Positions 1-8,049 of a stretch of 37,352 bases of DNA are shown here, one piece after another. Source of the DNA: Mycoplasmatota bacterium (GTDB lineage Bacteria > Bacillota_I > Bacilli_A > Acholeplasmatales > Acholeplasmataceae); NCBI GenBank assembly GCA_024650045.1, contig JANKMU010000008.1, forward strand, positions 31,256-68,607, written 5' to 3'. The stretch's first letter is position 1. Each line of letters starts with the position of its first letter. The translations under genes were made by a program, and so were the position numbers. The notes beneath the pieces were generated by a model. It had not been told where the DNA came from. It made no database searches and worked only from the letters and a program-made list of their open reading frames with translations.

Positions 1-51
1 AGAGATTCAAAGGTTTTTAGAGGAATTCTACTCTACTAGCCACCAACACAT

Positions 52-80
52 AAAAAAAAAGACAACAGTCTCTTTTTTTT
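52..80 (-). terminator. Rho-independent terminator of the tRNA-Val gene
   Basis: On the - strand a hairpin with stem A-rich/AGAC, loop TGTT and stem GTCT runs directly into a T tract, 17 nt past the tRNA 3' end. The stem is symmetrical A/T-rich, so it may work in both directions. Positions 1-51 hold nothing I can assign. Confidence 0.7.
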
Positions 81-96
81 AAGTCCTATAAAAAAA

Positions 97-171
97 TGGT
101 GGAGCCAGTAGGGATTGAACCTACGACCCCTTGCACGTCAAGCAAGTGCTCTCCCGCTGAGCTATAACTCC
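97..171 (-). tRNA. tRNA-Val (anticodon GAC)
   Basis: The - strand folds into a canonical cloverleaf of 75 nt with the 3' CCA encoded. The acceptor stem GGAGTTA pairs with TGGCTCC (two G-U pairs), the D arm is GCTC/GAGC, the anticodon stem is CTTGC/GCAAG with loop TTGACGT, and the T arm contains GTTCAATC. Loop positions 34-36 read GAC, which decodes valine GUC/GUU codons. A promoter and a terminator flank it closely, so it is probably a single-gene transcript. Confidence 0.95.
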
Positions 172-181
172 AACCATTTCT

Positions 182-210
182 ATTATACTGATATCTTTAT
201 TTTATTACAA
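182..210 (-). promoter_or_regulatory. Promoter of tRNA-Val
   Basis: On the - strand TTGTAA (205-210) and TATAAT (182-187) are separated by 17 nt, and transcription would begin a few bases before the tRNA 5' end at 171. The -10 is a perfect consensus; the -35 matches 4 of 6. Confidence 0.65.
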
Positions 211-215
211 CATAT

Positions 216-779
216 CTATTTAGCAATACGTCTCCATGGACTAACATATCCACCGTGAACAATATTGACTTCGTTAGCTACAATAAATGCTTTATCACTA
301 GTCTTTTCAATTAAATCAATAATACACTGCTTATTTTTACGATTTGCAAAAACCATAAGCACAGTTCTTTCACTATCTTTACCATGTGCATCGACACTCG
401 TTACACCATGCCCAGAATCTCTTAAAACTTTCATAATCATATTTGCAGCATCATTATCACTAATCACATGAATAAGTATTTTACCCATCGCTAGTCTATT
501 TTCAAGTAAAGAGCCAATATAAACACCTACAGCAAAACCAATGCTATAAACAATACCCTTCATTGGAAATTCTGCAATTCCCATAATCACTCTTGATGCG
601 ATAAACACCCATAAAATGATCTCAAAAAATGAAAGAATAGTTCCAGGTTTACGATAGCCTTTACTAATTAAAATGATGCGCATTGTACTGATTGTTACTT
701 CAATTATTTTAGAGAATAAAATTAATGCTAATTCCCATAACGGAACAGCTGTTAAAAATCCCCATATTGTTTCCCACAT
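216..779 (-). CDS. UPF0316 / DUF2179 family membrane protein
   Basis: A 187-residue protein with the UPF0316 layout. Hydrophobic segments cover roughly residues 14-35, 46-66 and 72-90 (the DUF5698-type membrane part), followed by a soluble C-terminal DUF2179-like domain (about residues 100-187) with the pattern HVISDNDAANMIMKVLRDSGHGVT and then a VFANRK strand. DUF2179 domains resemble small-molecule or nucleotide sensing modules also found at the end of YitT proteins; no reaction is established for this family. The start is an ATG with AGGTGA upstream and its own promoter at 796-823. Length is normal for the family. The gene ends just before the tRNA promoter. Confidence 0.85.
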   Translation of the reverse strand: MWETIWGFLTAVPLWELALILFSKIIEVTISTMRIILISKGYRKPGTILSFFEIILWVFIASRVIMGIAEFPMKGIVYSIGFAVGVYIGSLLENRLAMGKILIHVISDNDAANMIMKVLRDSGHGVTSVDAHGKDSERTVLMVFANRKNKQCIIDLIEKTSDKAFIVANEVNIVHGGYVSPWRRIAK

Positions 780-795
780 TTATATCACCTGATTT

Positions 796-823
796 ATTAT
801 ATCACTTACTTTTTAATAATCAA
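796..823 (-). promoter_or_regulatory. Promoter of the UPF0316 gene
   Basis: TTGATT (818-823) and TATAAT (796-801) on the - strand with a 16-nt spacer. It sits in the short gap after the GH4 gene, for which no hairpin terminator was seen, so some read-through is possible. Confidence 0.6.
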
Positions 824-833
824 GACATTTATT

Positions 834-2228
834 TTAGTTATTTAAATATTGGTCAATATTAAAATATTGGTCGAGATATGTTCTTGTATTTTCGATCATT
901 TCTTTGAATAACATTTCTGCTTCTACGATGGTTAAACCATCTAATAATGGTTGATTCATAAAGGATTCAAATATTTGATTGAGGTCTCTTTTTTTTATGC
1001 CTTCATATAATGTTTCAATATTATTCGCATTTCTTAAAACAAGATTTTTAACTGATACAGGTAAAGGTTTAGCAATTAGCGGAATCACTTGGTCATTAGT
1101 GAATACTGCATTCGTTTCAACTACAGAACCAATAGGAAGGTCTTTAACTTGTCCTAAATTAACCATATTAACATTTGATACTTTTTGATTGAATCCTAAA
1201 ATAGCTTTAATTAATTCAATTGCTTCTTCATCAGAAGTATATAGATTGATATCTTTTTTTCCTTCAGCTTCTAACTGAAGTTCTTTAATTCTTTTTTCTC
1301 TAAGTTCTATTCTAAAGTCTACAGTCGTTAAAGCAAATTTCCAGTAATCAATAGTTTTCTTGTCTTTCAAATACCAATTGTGATTTAAAAACTCTACTAA
1401 GTGACGATCTCCTGCTGCAGGAAGAATTCCATATTGTTTATATAAATCCATCTTTACTCTATTTGCCTGAGCAAATGGTGACTCTAGATATAAATCAGGA
1501 CTTCCATTTTCATTGAATCCAGTTTCAAAACATTTATCCGTAAAAGATGGTAATAGTTTTAACAGATCGATATCTTGATATTTTGCTTTTGTAAACCATG
1601 TAAAATGGTTAATACCTGTGACATCAGTATATATTTCATTACGATGTACTTTTATACCTTTTTCTTCTTCTAAGACTTTACAAAGGAAGTCTTGGGTGTG
1701 AAACACTTCATGACAACATCCAAAAGCTTTGATTTCTGGAAAAACATCATATAGTGTCTTGACACATATCGTCATTGGGTTTGTAAAATTTAAAACCCAA
1801 GCATTTGGACAATATTCTTTAATTTTTTGAGCGAAGAACTCAAAAATAGGAACAGTTCTCATGCTTCTAATTACACCACCTGGACCAACAGTATCACCTA
1901 CACTTTGATAAATACCATATGTTTCAGGTGCGTGAACATCACTCATCATTTCATCAAATGTTCCAGGAAGAATAGAAATTGCTACAAAATCAGCATTAAT
2001 CAATGCTCCACCTATTTTTTCATAAACTTGATAATCCCATTGACTTACCGTTTTTTCAAGTTTGTTAATTCTTTGTCCAATCTTTTGATTTCTCTTTGCA
2101 GCTTCTAAATCTATATCATATAAAGCAAGTTCTCCAGAAATACCTTTAGCTTGTGCTAGGTCATTTAAAAAGACTTTTGCCCATTCTTTTGATCCCCCAC
2201 CAATATAAGCAATTTTTATTTTTTTCAT
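834..2228 (-). CDS. lplD: GH4 family alpha-galacturonidase (LplD-like)
   Basis: A 464-residue family 4 glycosidase. The N-terminal Rossmann motif YIGGGS binds NAD+, which GH4 enzymes use in a redox-assisted hydrolysis together with a divalent metal. The expected metal ligands are visible in GCCHEVFHTQ and in TGINHFTW. The stretch LPGTFDEMMSDVHAPE followed by GIYQSVGDTVGPGG is very close to Bacillus LplD as I remember it, which acts on alpha-galacturonides, rather than to the 6-phospho-glucosidases of the family. It would act in the cytoplasm on imported pectin fragments. The start ATG has GGGAGG upstream. It is monocistronic here, lying after the CotH terminator. The only related gene in the window is the GH105 at 29414. 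Substrate is inferred from similarity. Confidence 0.85.
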   Translation of the reverse strand: MKKIKIAYIGGGSKEWAKVFLNDLAQAKGISGELALYDIDLEAAKRNQKIGQRINKLEKTVSQWDYQVYEKIGGALINADFVAISILPGTFDEMMSDVHAPETYGIYQSVGDTVGPGGVIRSMRTVPIFEFFAQKIKEYCPNAWVLNFTNPMTICVKTLYDVFPEIKAFGCCHEVFHTQDFLCKVLEEEKGIKVHRNEIYTDVTGINHFTWFTKAKYQDIDLLKLLPSFTDKCFETGFNENGSPDLYLESPFAQANRVKMDLYKQYGILPAAGDRHLVEFLNHNWYLKDKKTIDYWKFALTTVDFRIELREKRIKELQLEAEGKKDINLYTSDEEAIELIKAILGFNQKVSNVNMVNLGQVKDLPIGSVVETNAVFTNDQVIPLIAKPLPVSVKNLVLRNANNIETLYEGIKKRDLNQIFESFMNQPLLDGLTIVEAEMLFKEMIENTRTYLDQYFNIDQYLNN

Positions 2229-2270
2229 ATAAGCCTCCCAATTTGTTTTATTTTATCATTTTTGTTGCAC

Positions 2271-2293
2271 AAAAAAAAGGCTATAAGCCTTTA
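2271..2293 (-). terminator. Terminator of the CotH-family gene
   Basis: On the - strand AAAGGCT, loop TAT/A and AGCCTTT are followed by a run of T. The hairpin begins at the stop codon of the CotH gene (2291-2293) and separates it from the GH4 gene. Confidence 0.75.
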
Positions 2294-3757
2294 GTTTCCT
2301 CTTTTTGTAGGATTTTGTTGATAATAAATTAATTGATTTGATATATCATTAACTTTAGCATCTATATACCACTCAATATTTCTTAAATCAAAACGAAGAT
2401 TAACCATCGCTTCATCTAAGTCTTCATCATATAGTAATTTTTGTTGCTGGAATAATTGACTAAAAGCATGATAACTAAATAAATGATTTTCAGGATTAAT
2501 TAAAGTTTCTAAATAAGATTCATATAATAGTTGATAGTCTTCAATATTGAGTATTCGATCAACTAATGGATGTGCATAATTTGCTATACCTAACATGTGT
2601 GCATTTAAGTTACCCCATGTATAAATATCTGCACCAACTGTCCAATTAGAAAATATTGGTGATCCATCCCAGCCTTGAGCAAGACCATGATCATAATCAT
2701 AGGGAATCATTGTCCATACATTTGAAGTTGGTTGATTGTATAAATAATAATTATTTCCCATTGCTCTATAGTCATCAGGGTTTCCTAATAATACACCAAC
2801 CGCTAATAATCTAATGAAACGATCAACATCAAAAGATGACTCTATATAGGTTTTAAATGCTTGATCATCAAGTGTATTAATATGTTCGATAAAATAAACG
2901 AGATCTGATGTATCATTGGTTCTCTTATTTGTCTTTAAATCATATGTTGGTCTATAATTAGTCTCAATATCTCTAATACCAATTGCTTCTTGAGGATAGT
3001 TATTTTGAAGTGATGCAGGACCAAATTGTTGCCATAAAGATTTATATAAATTGCCATTAGTTTCTATGTCATCTAATCGACGTTCAACAAACTTCTTATC
3101 AATAGGCTCAAATGCTGTATATAGACCATAAAAGTGTGTTGTCTCATCAATTTGAATAAATAATTTAGTTAAGGTTGTTTTTTGAGCATAAACACCGAAC
3201 TCATTAAATAAATCCATTGAAAATTTTTCTGTTAAATATGTAGCATCCATATTTCTATTATATTTCAAGTCAATCTCTTCAAGTTCGAAAGCACTACGAT
3301 TCCCATTTTCTAATAAAGATGCAAATCCAAAATCTTCATCAAACGATATTTTAAAATGAGAAGGATTTAGATTTCCTGAATCGTCTTGAATTCTAACTCT
3401 AGATAGATTACCTCTCGTTCTTAAACCAACATCATTTATTTCTACTGTACCTAATTCATCCTCATAAACCATATCTGCTCTAACATACAAGCCAGCACGA
3501 TAAGATCCAAATTGTTGTTGATAGTCAATCATAGATTGATCTAGTTCATCCCAAGCATTAGAAGTTATTTTAATGGTGATTGATTTAGCGACATCATCAT
3601 TAAAAAGACGATCGAAAGGTTCGATGTTAAATGCGTCAGGAGACAAAAAATCGTCTTGCAAAGTATCCTGAGGGTTATTTGGGACTAATACATAGTCACA
3701 AGCTCCTAAAGTGATTAAAATGAATGTTACTAATAAAATAAATAATACTTTTTTCAT
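2291..3757 (-). CDS. CotH-kinase family lipoprotein
   Basis: A 488-residue secreted lipoprotein: a basic, hydrophobic signal MKKVLFILLVTFILITLGAC ends in the lipobox LGAC, so the mature protein would be anchored by Cys20. The body matches the CotH kinase fold: the motif LRTRGNLSR, the block LEEIDLKYNRNMDATYLTEK, GLYTAFEPIDKKF, and the metal/catalytic loop IPYDYDHGLAQGW. CotH proteins of Bacillus and Mucorales are atypical kinases; Bacillus CotH phosphorylates spore-coat proteins. No spore genes are seen here, so the target is probably another extracellular protein. I chose the ATG at 3757 because it has AAAGG 8 nt upstream and directly starts the signal peptide; an in-frame ATG at 3805 would lie within the upstream promoter (TATAAT at 3788-3793) and next to a terminator. 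Confidence 0.85.
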   Translation of the reverse strand: MKKVLFILLVTFILITLGACDYVLVPNNPQDTLQDDFLSPDAFNIEPFDRLFNDDVAKSITIKITSNAWDELDQSMIDYQQQFGSYRAGLYVRADMVYEDELGTVEINDVGLRTRGNLSRVRIQDDSGNLNPSHFKISFDEDFGFASLLENGNRSAFELEEIDLKYNRNMDATYLTEKFSMDLFNEFGVYAQKTTLTKLFIQIDETTHFYGLYTAFEPIDKKFVERRLDDIETNGNLYKSLWQQFGPASLQNNYPQEAIGIRDIETNYRPTYDLKTNKRTNDTSDLVYFIEHINTLDDQAFKTYIESSFDVDRFIRLLAVGVLLGNPDDYRAMGNNYYLYNQPTSNVWTMIPYDYDHGLAQGWDGSPIFSNWTVGADIYTWGNLNAHMLGIANYAHPLVDRILNIEDYQLLYESYLETLINPENHLFSYHAFSQLFQQQKLLYDEDLDEAMVNLRFDLRNIEWYIDAKVNDISNQLIYYQQNPTKRGN

Positions 3758-3807
3758 AGAAAAACCTTTCTTATAGATGTCATACTCATTATAGCACATC
3801 GACAAAG

Positions 3808-3829
3808 AAAAAACCGTTGCCGGTTTCTT
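3808..3829 (-). terminator. Terminator of the LytTR/beta-propeller operon
   Basis: On the - strand AAACCG, loop GCAA and CGGTTT run into a T tract about 25 nt after the beta-propeller stop codon. Confidence 0.75.
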
Positions 3830-3851
3830 CTAATTCTCCATGGTATAACAA

Positions 3852-5873
3852 TTAATCTTTATCGTCAAAGTATTCTTCAAAGACTATACTTTCACGAATT
3901 GACATTGTATTTAAATCAAAACTAACAATTTGATTAAATGATAAAGTATAGATGACATTGTCAATATAAACACCACGATCAATACTATTATAAAAGCCCG
4001 TTTCTTCATGACTGACTACAATTGGATCAGAAATGATATCATTTGGATCTTCAGCGTCAAAATCAATATAGAATATTAAATAATGACTTAAATAACTAAA
4101 TGTCCAACCTTCATCAGTTTCAACCATATAATGTCTCCATGACATCACAGGAAATGCGATAATGTTTTTCTCAGGTGAAACAAGCATTGCTTTCGGATTA
4201 TAAGATGCTTCAGAATAACTATACGTATATACACCTGCTTCATCTTGGTCATTTAATTGATAGGTATCTAGTGGTTCAGTTAATGCAGTATCATAAGCAC
4301 TAATTTTAAGCCCTGTGACTCTGCCTGAGTCATCTGCAGAAAATCCAAATCCAATTAATCGGTCGTTTTGTCCCCAAACATGAAGATATGTACTATATCC
4401 TGGTTCTTCAATAGCTGATAAAATAACTGGGTTACTCGGATTTGATAAATCAATGGTGTATAATGGGTCTGTTTGTTCAAAAGTTACAACATAGGCTAAA
4501 TCTTCATTAAATCGAACAGACTTAACAGTTTCATTAACCTTACCAAGACCTTCAGTTATAGAACCCACTATCTTAAGTTCGTCTGTGTCTTGATCTTCTT
4601 CTAAAATGTGTAGTTCATTATGAACTGGATTCCATGCACTCGTGACCACTCTAAAGTATCCATGATACTCATCCATCCAGTATTGATCACTAACGTATCC
4701 ACCTAATGTTTTTTGACCAACATAAGTCACTGTTCCATCAATACTGTTTAAATCATATTTAATAATTTGGACGTATCCTTTATATTGGTTAAGTTCATAA
4801 CCATAATAGTTAAATGCTGTATAGAGTGCATCTTTAGTTGCGTATATTTCACTTACACTACCTAAAAATGCTTGTGAGTTCACTTCATATGTATCTATGT
4901 TAATACCGGTAACAACTGTCATTGAACTAATTGGGATATCTTCAAAATAGTAAATATCAGAATAACTTAAATGTGAAGTTATTATATTACCATCTTTTGT
5001 TTCTTTAAACATTGGACGATAATCTTCTGTGTTATAGAGTTGTTTATTAGATACTAAGAAAAGTGATTGATCTATTAAACGATGTTCATAAAAGTTCGAA
5101 TCCGTTTCTAATGAATATTCAACTTCTAAAGACTCTCTATTATAAACTTGAACTGATCCTGTGTAAGATGCATATGGCCAACCATAATAATCCATTTCAC
5201 TAGGATAATTTGATGGCATCCATGAATAAATATATCCAATAATAATCAGTTGTGTTTCTGTGATATAAATAGCCTCTGCATATAAATCACCTAAATCAAG
5301 ATCTGCTTGAGGTAATATATCACCGTTTAGTGCGATGTCAAACACGCGTACTCTATTTTGATAGCGTGTTGCATAATAGATGGTATTACCATCAGTTTTA
5401 ATAATGTCACCTTCATCGACACCATCAACTTGAACATTCGTTCCAATATAGTCTCTTTCAACTCCAGCTTCATCTTCAACTGCTTCAGGTACTGCAGGTT
5501 CATCAACAGCAAAATCATTTTCAGCCATTCTAAAGAAATCACTGAACCAATTATTTTGGCTTTGACTTAATAAATCTTGAATCTTTGATTGACTATTAAC
5601 AGGTATTGCGTTTACTAGTTTTCGTTCACCAATCATATTTGGTGGAGCAAATGCTCCAGAAAACAACGTCGTAACCACAAACAAAGACGTCAAAATCAAT
5701 CCATAAGATCTTTTGATCCAATAGATTCTAGGTACCTTTGGTGTCTTGACACCGATATGGTTGTGATATTTGTATAGTTTAAGATTCCAAAAAATATCGG
5801 AAATCAATTGTATTGCAAAATAGATACCAAGACCAGATAAAGAAAGTAAAACAATCCATCCGAACAAGGTCAT
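3852..5873 (-). CDS. Membrane-anchored beta-propeller domain protein (PF09826 type)
   Basis: A 673-residue protein with two N-terminal membrane segments (about residues 3-27 and 54-76) separated by a basic cytoplasmic loop, followed by an acidic linker and a large extracellular domain. The sequence TNVQVDGVDEGDIIKTDGNT is the signature of the C-terminal beta-propeller family once called secreted proteins with a C-terminal beta-propeller. Repeating Tyr/Trp-rich strands with Asp-containing turns fill the rest. Members are commonly found on the outside of Firmicutes and archaea; no enzyme activity is established. It starts one base after the LytTR gene ends, so both are translated from one transcript and the regulator probably controls it. 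The next gene, CotH, has its own promoter after a terminator. Confidence 0.85.
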   Translation of the reverse strand: MTLFGWIVLLSLSGLGIYFAIQLISDIFWNLKLYKYHNHIGVKTPKVPRIYWIKRSYGLILTSLFVVTTLFSGAFAPPNMIGERKLVNAIPVNSQSKIQDLLSQSQNNWFSDFFRMAENDFAVDEPAVPEAVEDEAGVERDYIGTNVQVDGVDEGDIIKTDGNTIYYATRYQNRVRVFDIALNGDILPQADLDLGDLYAEAIYITETQLIIIGYIYSWMPSNYPSEMDYYGWPYASYTGSVQVYNRESLEVEYSLETDSNFYEHRLIDQSLFLVSNKQLYNTEDYRPMFKETKDGNIITSHLSYSDIYYFEDIPISSMTVVTGINIDTYEVNSQAFLGSVSEIYATKDALYTAFNYYGYELNQYKGYVQIIKYDLNSIDGTVTYVGQKTLGGYVSDQYWMDEYHGYFRVVTSAWNPVHNELHILEEDQDTDELKIVGSITEGLGKVNETVKSVRFNEDLAYVVTFEQTDPLYTIDLSNPSNPVILSAIEEPGYSTYLHVWGQNDRLIGFGFSADDSGRVTGLKISAYDTALTEPLDTYQLNDQDEAGVYTYSYSEASYNPKAMLVSPEKNIIAFPVMSWRHYMVETDEGWTFSYLSHYLIFYIDFDAEDPNDIISDPIVVSHEETGFYNSIDRGVYIDNVIYTLSFNQIVSFDLNTMSIRESIVFEEYFDDKD

Positions 5874-5874
5874 A

Positions 5875-6399
5875 CTAATCCTCCCTTTTTTGAATGCCTA
5901 ATGCATTCTTAAAATCTTTGACGAAGGAACGTGAAACCTCGAGGTGAGTACCGTTAATTAACTCTAAATCCAATTTTGCATTGATTGCTGTTCGAATATA
6001 TCTAATTTTAGATACATTCACAATATATGACTTACCAATACGTGCAAAATGATATGGTTTTAAAATTTCTTCAAGTTGATATAATGGTTGCTTGATGACT
6101 TGGCTTGACATCGTTGTTGTGTGCATAAAGATTTCATCACCAAATGCTTCCAGATAGGTAATCTCATGAACATGAATTTGTAGCCATCCAGATACAGTCT
6201 GTAACATAACTTGTGATTTTTCAAGTGCCATTTGTTCTAAAATGGGTCTTAATTTATACAAGTTTTTCTCAGACAATATTAAACCAACTTTATCTTCGGG
6301 TACTTCATTTGGATCTTGAGTAATATAAAGATGATATTCTCGATCTAATTTCGATTTGACTCTTTCGAAATCATCTTTATTCCAAATGATTTTAAACAT
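5875..6399 (-). CDS. LytTR-family DNA-binding regulator
   Basis: A 174-residue protein. Residues about 70-170 form a LytTR DNA-binding domain (YLEAFGDEIFMHTT, then QLEEILKPYHFARIGKSYIV, NVSKIRYIR and LEVSRSFVKDFKNAL). The N-terminal 65 residues are not a phospho-acceptor receiver domain: no conserved acidic pocket or DD pair is present, so control by a histidine kinase is unlikely. Stand-alone LytTR regulators usually control a membrane protein encoded next door, which here is the beta-propeller gene one base downstream. The ATG has AGGAGG upstream, but that Shine-Dalgarno lies in a small hairpin (see the separate entry). Confidence 0.85.
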   Translation of the reverse strand: MFKIIWNKDDFERVKSKLDREYHLYITQDPNEVPEDKVGLILSEKNLYKLRPILEQMALEKSQVMLQTVSGWLQIHVHEITYLEAFGDEIFMHTTTMSSQVIKQPLYQLEEILKPYHFARIGKSYIVNVSKIRYIRTAINAKLDLELINGTHLEVSRSFVKDFKNALGIQKRED

Positions 6400-6400
6400 C

Positions 6401-6413
6401 CAGGAGTTCCTCC
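6401..6413 (-). promoter_or_regulatory. Shine-Dalgarno of lytTR gene inside a small hairpin
   Basis: The leader reads AGGAG-GAA-CTCCT, then GG and the ATG at 6399. The five bases of the ribosome site can pair with CTCCT just before the start codon. A 5-bp stem with a 3-nt loop could lower translation. Sequence is seen directly; the effect is inferred. Confidence 0.45.
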
Positions 6414-6465
6414 TATCTTCAGTATAGTACTTCCTTTTACATAAAAAAAGTGATTATCCACAAGA

Positions 6466-6489
6466 TGCAAAATATGGGTATATCTTGCA
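6466..6489 (-). promoter_or_regulatory. Palindromic operator-like site upstream of lytTR gene
   Basis: On the - strand TGCAAGATAT, spacer ACCC, ATATTTTGCA: a 10-bp inverted repeat with one mismatch, 67 nt before the LytTR start. There is no following T run, so it is not a terminator. A TATACT box at about 6422-6427 lies between it and the gene. It could be the binding site of the LytTR protein itself or another regulator. Confidence 0.4.
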
Positions 6490-6531
6490 ATCCATTAGTA
6501 TTTTATCATATTTTATGTAAAAATATGATAT

Positions 6532-6566
6532 AAAAAAAGAGCTGATTTTTATTTCTCAGCTCTTTT
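6532..6566 (-). terminator. Terminator of the trk operon
   Basis: On the - strand AAAAGAGCTGA, loop GAAATAAAAA and TCAGCTCTTTT followed by T. The left arm is within the last codons of trkH, and the stop codon is in the loop. Confidence 0.85.
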
Positions 6567-8045
6567 AAATGGTTGTTTACCTCGTCTAATGTCCATGGAA
6601 ATTTTTGATAATGCAATAAAGATAACATAAAACTCAAGTCTACCTAAAAACATTCCGATTGTAGAGGTCCATAACAGCAATGGTGGTGTACTAGTACTCG
6701 TTAATCCTACAGACAGACCAACGGTCCCTAATGCTGAAGAAAACTCAAACAATGCAAGAGATAAAGAATGTCCATAACCAGTATATATAATCGTTCCGAT
6801 GAGTAAAACAACCATATATATCATTAAGAATGAGTGGTTTTGAATGATATCTTCTTTCTCAACAACTGTTTTTGTTCCTATTTTGTTGATAAAATGAGTT
6901 CTAATTGTCTTTTTATGTGATAATTGTTCTTTTATGTTCCAGTATAAGCTTTTAAATGCAAGTGCAACACGATATTGTTTCATCCCACCTGCAGTTGATC
7001 CCATACCTGCACCTAATACCATGAAAATAATGAGACCAAAGAAAAATAATACAGGAACATTTGGTCCAACAAATGTATCAACTGTTTGATATCCAGTACC
7101 AGTTACAGCTGAGAAAAATTGAAAGGTGCCAATTCTTAATGCTTGTCCAAGGTTTCCATTATATGCACTTAATAAATTGATTGTAAATAATGGTAGGGTA
7201 ATTAAAATCATTATGCCTAAAAGCTTAATTTCAACATGAGAGATAACATTTTTAAGTTTACCACGAAGTAACATAAGGTGAACAAAGAAGTTCGTGCCCC
7301 CTAAAATCATTAAAACAATTGTTGTTATTTCAATAGCAAGACTATTATAATGTCCTATACTTAACACTTTGGTTGAAAAACCACCAGTTGCAACTGCACA
7401 TATGGAGTGATTAATTGCATCAAAAGGTTCCATACCAAATATGATATAAAAAACTGAACCAATAATGATATATCCAATATAAATGGATAAAATCATACGT
7501 GCTGAACGTATTAAGTTAGGCATAAGCTTATCACTATGTCCTTCAGCACTATATAAACGCATTCCAAACTTATCTGAAACTGCTGATGTCAGAACCAATA
7601 CTAATCCAATACCACCAAAAAACTGAAGTAAACTTCTAAAAAGTAATAGTGATGCTGGTGCATTTTCAACATCTGTCACAGTTAAACCAGTCGTAGAATA
7701 TCCACTGGTTGCCTCAAATACACTTTGCGTGAATGTATAATTACCTGTGAGTAAAAATGGAATTGAAGATATTAAAATTGCTAAGATCCATATTGAAACA
7801 ACCAATACCGCATCTTGATGTCTTTCTAACTTACCTTTTTCTCGTCCTTTAAAAATTAAGACAACCAAAAAGCCAATCAAAATACTGGCAAAACCTGGGA
7901 TTAAGAATAGTTGTGCATTGGCTAATTCGCTACTTCTAAATGCGATTAAAACAAGAGGTATCAAATTAATCATACCTATTAATATAGCAAATATACCTAA
8001 ATAATTAATAATTAATGGATATCCTGAAATAATTTTCTTTTCCAT
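6549..8045 (-). CDS. trkH: Potassium uptake channel subunit TrkH/KtrB family
   Basis: The 498-residue membrane subunit of a Trk/Ktr potassium uptake system. The four selectivity-filter loops of the superfamily are visible in order: EATSGYSTTGLT (about 111-122), CAVATGGFSTK, SAVTGTGYQTVD and SSALGTVGLSVG, each placed between hydrophobic helices. The gene follows two TrkA-type regulatory genes in one operon. I chose ATG 8045, which follows the trkA stop at 8050 and has AAGAGAAG 8 nt upstream; an in-frame start at 8084 would add 13 residues and overlap trkA. The system would import K+ using the Na+ or H+ gradient, gated by nucleotide binding to the TrkA proteins. Confidence 0.93.
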   Translation of the reverse strand: MEKKIISGYPLIINYLGIFAILIGMINLIPLVLIAFRSSELANAQLFLIPGFASILIGFLVVLIFKGREKGKLERHQDAVLVVSIWILAILISSIPFLLTGNYTFTQSVFEATSGYSTTGLTVTDVENAPASLLLFRSLLQFFGGIGLVLVLTSAVSDKFGMRLYSAEGHSDKLMPNLIRSARMILSIYIGYIIIGSVFYIIFGMEPFDAINHSICAVATGGFSTKVLSIGHYNSLAIEITTIVLMILGGTNFFVHLMLLRGKLKNVISHVEIKLLGIMILITLPLFTINLLSAYNGNLGQALRIGTFQFFSAVTGTGYQTVDTFVGPNVPVLFFFGLIIFMVLGAGMGSTAGGMKQYRVALAFKSLYWNIKEQLSHKKTIRTHFINKIGTKTVVEKEDIIQNHSFLMIYMVVLLIGTIIYTGYGHSLSLALFEFSSALGTVGLSVGLTSTSTPPLLLWTSTIGMFLGRLEFYVIFIALSKISMDIRRGKQPFKRAEK

Positions 8046-8049
8046 ATGA

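Noticed and set aside
3758-3805. Longer N-terminus of the CotH protein from ATG 3805
   Set aside because: It would place charged residues before the signal peptide and its ATG lies at the -10 region next to a terminator; the ATG at 3757 has a good ribosome site.
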